Of a stretch of DNA of 64,000 nt, positions 61,202-64,000 are shown one piece after another. This DNA is from Nocardioides sp. Root682 (GTDB taxonomy: Bacteria > Actinomycetota > Actinomycetes > Propionibacteriales > Nocardioidaceae): the NCBI RefSeq assembly GCF_001427795.1, contig NZ_LMHJ01000003.1:913106-977105 (forward strand), written 5' to 3'. The notes under the pieces were generated by a model, which was not told the DNA's origin, made no database searches, and was given only the letters and a program-made list of their open reading frames with translations. The position numbers and the translations under genes were made by a program. The stretch's first letter is position 1; every line of letters begins with the position of its first letter.

Positions 61202-62275
61202 GTGAGCGCACTGAGGTTCTCCGGACCGGTCCTGCCCGACGGCGACGCGCGGGAGGTCTACGTCGTCGACGGCCTGATCACCTACGAGCGGCCGGCGGGG
61301 GCGGACACGGTCGGCGAGGGCTGGATCGTGCCCGGACTGGTCGACGCCCACAACCACCTCGGGCTCGAGGACGGCGGGGCGGTCTCCGACGAGGCCATCG
61401 AGGAGCAGGCCCTGGCCGACCGGGCCAACGGCGTCCTCCTGCTCCGCGACTGTGGTTCCCCGGCGGACACGCGCTGGGTGCACGAGCGGGAGGACCTGCC
61501 GCGGCTGATCCGCTGCGGGCGCCACGTCGCGCGCACCCGCCGCTACATCCAGAACTACGGCCAGGAGGTCGAGCCCGACGGCCTTCCCGCCGCGCTGGGT
61601 GAGCAGGCGCAGGCCGGCGACGGCTGGGTGAAGCTGGTCGGTGACTGGATCTCGCGTGACGCCGGCGACCTGGTGCCGTCGTTCCCCGACGACGCCGTCG
61701 CCGCCGCCATCGGCGTCGCGCACGCCCACGGGGCGAAGGTGACGGCCCACTGCTTCGGCGAGGAGGTGGTGTCGCCGCTCCTCGACGCCGGCATCGACTG
61801 CATCGAGCACGGGACCGGCCTCACCGAGGAACACATCGCCCGGATGGTCACGGGCGGTGTCGCCCTGGTGCCGACGGTGCTGCAGACCGACAAGTTCCCC
61901 GGCTTCGCCGACGCCGGCCGCAGCAAGTTCCCGGCGTACGCCGACACCATGGAGCGACTCCACGCCGCGCGGCGCGACGTCCTCATGAAGGCGTACGACG
62001 CCGGGGTGGCCCTCTACGTCGGCAGCGACGGTGGTGGGTCGACCCGTCACGGAGTCCTCCACGAGGAGATCCGGGCGATGGCCGAGATGGGCCTCCCGAA
62101 CGAGTACGTGCTCGGCGCCGCGTCGTGGCGCGGTCGTGCCTGGCTCGGCTGGAACCCCGGACTCGACGAGGGCGACCCTGCCGACTTCGTGGTCTACCCG
62201 CGCAACCCGGTCGAGGACCTGTCGGTGCTGGCGGAGCCGTCGTACGTGGTGCTGCGCGGTCGCGTCGTCAGGTGA
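61202..62275 (+). CDS. amidohydrolase-family protein
   Basis: 357 residues. The metal ligands of the TIM-barrel superfamily are in place: HxH in VDAHNHLG near 50, His in TAHCFGEE near 182, EHGTG near 203, and Asp in GSDGGGS near 278. The carboxylated Lys may be WVKLVGDW near 143. Substrate unknown; neighbours of ffh of this type are conserved in actinobacteria (from memory). The GTG follows TAGCGT (61189-61194) by 7 bases, so leaderless. Confidence 0.85.
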   Translation: MSALRFSGPVLPDGDAREVYVVDGLITYERPAGADTVGEGWIVPGLVDAHNHLGLEDGGAVSDEAIEEQALADRANGVLLLRDCGSPADTRWVHEREDLPRLIRCGRHVARTRRYIQNYGQEVEPDGLPAALGEQAQAGDGWVKLVGDWISRDAGDLVPSFPDDAVAAAIGVAHAHGAKVTAHCFGEEVVSPLLDAGIDCIEHGTGLTEEHIARMVTGGVALVPTVLQTDKFPGFADAGRSKFPAYADTMERLHAARRDVLMKAYDAGVALYVGSDGGGSTRHGVLHEEIRAMAEMGLPNEYVLGAASWRGRAWLGWNPGLDEGDPADFVVYPRNPVEDLSVLAEPSYVVLRGRVVR

Positions 62276-62374
62276 CCCCTTCGGGCAGTGATCCGATCGG
62301 GATGTATCAGGGCGGCAGGTAGGTGCTCCGAGAGGTGAGTGACACAAGTCACCCTCACCCTCGGAGGAGATCAC

Positions 62375-64000
62375 CATGCCCAGCTTTCCCGACAACCTCG
62401 CGCACCCGTCCGGTGTGCATCTCGAGCTGAACCCCGACCGCGTGCTGCTCGCTCCGCGGTCCACGCCCGTGGCCGGAGCCCGGGGCGACGTACTCGCCTC
62501 GCTCGGGCTCGTGCCCGAAGGCGCCCAGCGCACGGACGACGGTCCGGTGGCGGATGCCGCATCCGGCCGTGAGGCGGACAAGCAGCCGGTGAACGCGGGT
62601 CAGGACTTCGTGTTCGCCCGCACCGCGGACGGTTCGGCCGTCGACACCGACGCCCTCGACGCCGCGACCAGCGGTGGTTCGGTCGCCTGGTCCTCGCCGG
62701 TCTACACCGCCGACTTCGGGGCCGGCGCCGAGGAGCTCTCGCCGGCCGCCGACGCCGTCGTCCTCCTGGACGCCGACGTGGCGAGCCCTGAGGACCTGGC
62801 CGCCGTCGAGGCCCTCGGGCTCCAGCGCGACGAGGTCCGGTCCTCCCTCCTCGGCGAGCTCGACTACTTCACCGTCGTCGACCCGGCGGCGACGCCGGCC
62901 TACGACCTGCCGGAGCAGATCAATGCCGCGCTCGGCCGTGAGGTGGAGGTCCGGCTCGAGTGGGTGCCGCTGCGCGTCCCGGTCGCCCACACCCCCAACG
63001 ACCCGATGTACGTCGACCAGTGGGGCCTGCGCCAGATCGGGGCCGGTGGCCCGGGGACCACGGGCTGGGACCTGACCATGGGCTCGGCCTCGGTCACGGT
63101 CGCCATCCTCGACGAGGGTGTCGAGCTCGGGCACCCCGACCTGGCCGGCGCCTTCCTGCACAACGGGATCAACCTCGGCACCATGTCGGGCACCGGCGCC
63201 CCGACGGGCAACCACGGCACGCCCTGCGCGGGCATCGTCGCCGCGCGGACCGGCAACGGGATCGGCGTGGCCGGTCTCGCCGGTGGCTGCCGGCTCCTGC
63301 CGATCGCCTTCGACCGCTGGACCGACACCGAGGTCGCGGCCGGCCTCCGCTACGCCCGGCTCCAGGGCGCCCAGGTCGTGTCGATGAGCTTCGGGTGGAA
63401 CGCCTGGAGCCACGCGGTGATCGATCCGGCCATCCAGGAGGCGCACAACGCCGGGATGATCATGTGCGTCGCGACGCACAACCAGAACACCCTGAACGGG
63501 ATCACCTACCCGGCGACCAACCCGCTGGTCATCGCGGTCGGTGCCAGCGATCAGGCCGACAACCGGAAGTCCCCGAGCAGCCCCGACGGTGAGGGCTGGG
63601 GATCCAACTACGGCCCGCAGATGTCCGTGGTCGCACCCGGGGTCCGGATCCCGAGCACCGACCGCCTCGGCAGCAACGGCTACACCGGCACCGCCTACAC
63701 CGGCACCTTCAACGGCACCTCCGCGGCGACCCCGCACGTCGCTGCGCTGGCTGCGCTGATCCGCTCGCGGAACTCGTCGCTGAGCAACGTGGCGGTCCGC
63801 AACATCATCGAGAAGACCGCGGCCAAGGTGGGCACGGTGGCGTACGCCAACGTCTCGGGTCACCCGAACGGCACCTGGAACAACCAGATGGGCTACGGCC
63901 GGATCGACGTGCACGCCGCCCTGCTGGCCGCCCGCAAGGTGGTCAAGCGGCGCTACTTCGAGAACGACGTCGTCAAGCACCTGCGCGACAACATCCTGGA
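62375..64000 (+). CDS. subtilisin-like protease (S8) without signal peptide, 3' end missing
   Basis: 542 codons are visible; the gene runs off the right edge. The N-terminal ~200 residues are acidic and Pro/Ala-rich with no signal peptide (MPSFPDNLAHPSGVHLEL start). Catalytic Asp near 246 (AILDEGVELGHPDL), His near 280 (GNHGTPCAG) and Ser near 449 (FNGTSAATPHVAA) are all present, so it is a complete S8 triad. GGAGGAGATCACC before the ATG is a strong ribosome site. It may act inside the cell or use another export route. Differs from the secreted subtilase at 50354. Confidence 0.88.

Overview
The window is a high-GC chromosomal segment from an actinobacterium, most likely Nocardioides or a close relative in the Propionibacteriales. 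This rests on gene content, on many GTG/TTG starts, on repeated leaderless-type promoters (TANNNT 6-8 nt before the start codon), on an AlaLysLys-tailed HU protein, and on a core gene order I recall from Mycobacterium tuberculosis between gltX and ffh. I see no IS element, prophage, CRISPR array or rRNA, and no gene-free stretch longer than 300 bases.

Layout. 1-3523: biotin genes bioB-bioA-bioF on the minus strand (bioF cut by the left edge), with a divergent TetR gene that I call BioQ because a perfect TGAAC-N3-GTTCA palindrome lies between them. 3729-5177: zwf. 5193-9231: a patatin-SDR-Baeyer-Villiger monooxygenase operon facing its own TetR regulator. 9418-12049: a methionine ABC importer (metN-metI-metQ) whose binding protein appears to be anchored by a membrane helix. 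12122-16613: a conserved actinobacterial gene, an FAA hydrolase, gltX, a CPBP protease, then tRNA-Gln and tRNA-Glu. 16868-21904: a secreted M4 protease and an alkylation-repair pair (Ada-AraC-AlkA fusion plus ogt). 21996-24785: an IclR regulator divergent from leuC-leuD. 24848-27651: an LtaS-like enzyme and hupB. 27728-34853: fbiD/cofC, plsC-gpsA, a cystathionine lyase/synthase, ddl, a DUF3515 lipoprotein, an Lrp ligand-domain protein, thiL and rpmB. 34997-42572: a FakA-like protein, recG, rsmD, coaD, then the yceD-rpmF-rnc-mutM operon. 42656-50291: a small coiled-coil protein, an MFS exporter, smc, small proteins and ftsY. 50354-52201: a secreted subtilase. 52404-58126: a nitrogen-control cluster amt-glnK-amt-glnK-glnD with GlnR-type boxes. 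58113-64000: a small membrane protein, ffh, a zinc-finger membrane protein, a NYN protein, an amidohydrolase and a second subtilase cut by the right edge.

How the parts work together. ffh and ftsY form the signal-recognition pathway that feeds secreted products such as the M4 protease and the first subtilase. The two GlnK proteins are probably both targets of the single GlnD. GltX sits beside the two tRNAs it probably charges. The alkylation-repair genes form one unit.

The most unusual feature is a dispersed ~35-bp palindrome (copies at 12730, 30229, 32547 and 42005, with relatives at 9246, 32502 and perhaps 13838). Its reading frames are all free of stop codons. Two copies lie inside protein genes, mutM and the gene at 12122, where both are read in the same frame and give the same 12-residue peptide VEEVAQQPSRDQ. 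This resembles the in-frame palindromic elements known from Rickettsia. Other points worth checking are rnc, which has no ATG/GTG/TTG at its conserved start; a CX3CX2C cysteine tail on BioB; the doubled amt-glnK module; and a C2H2-type finger on a membrane protein next to a NYN protein.
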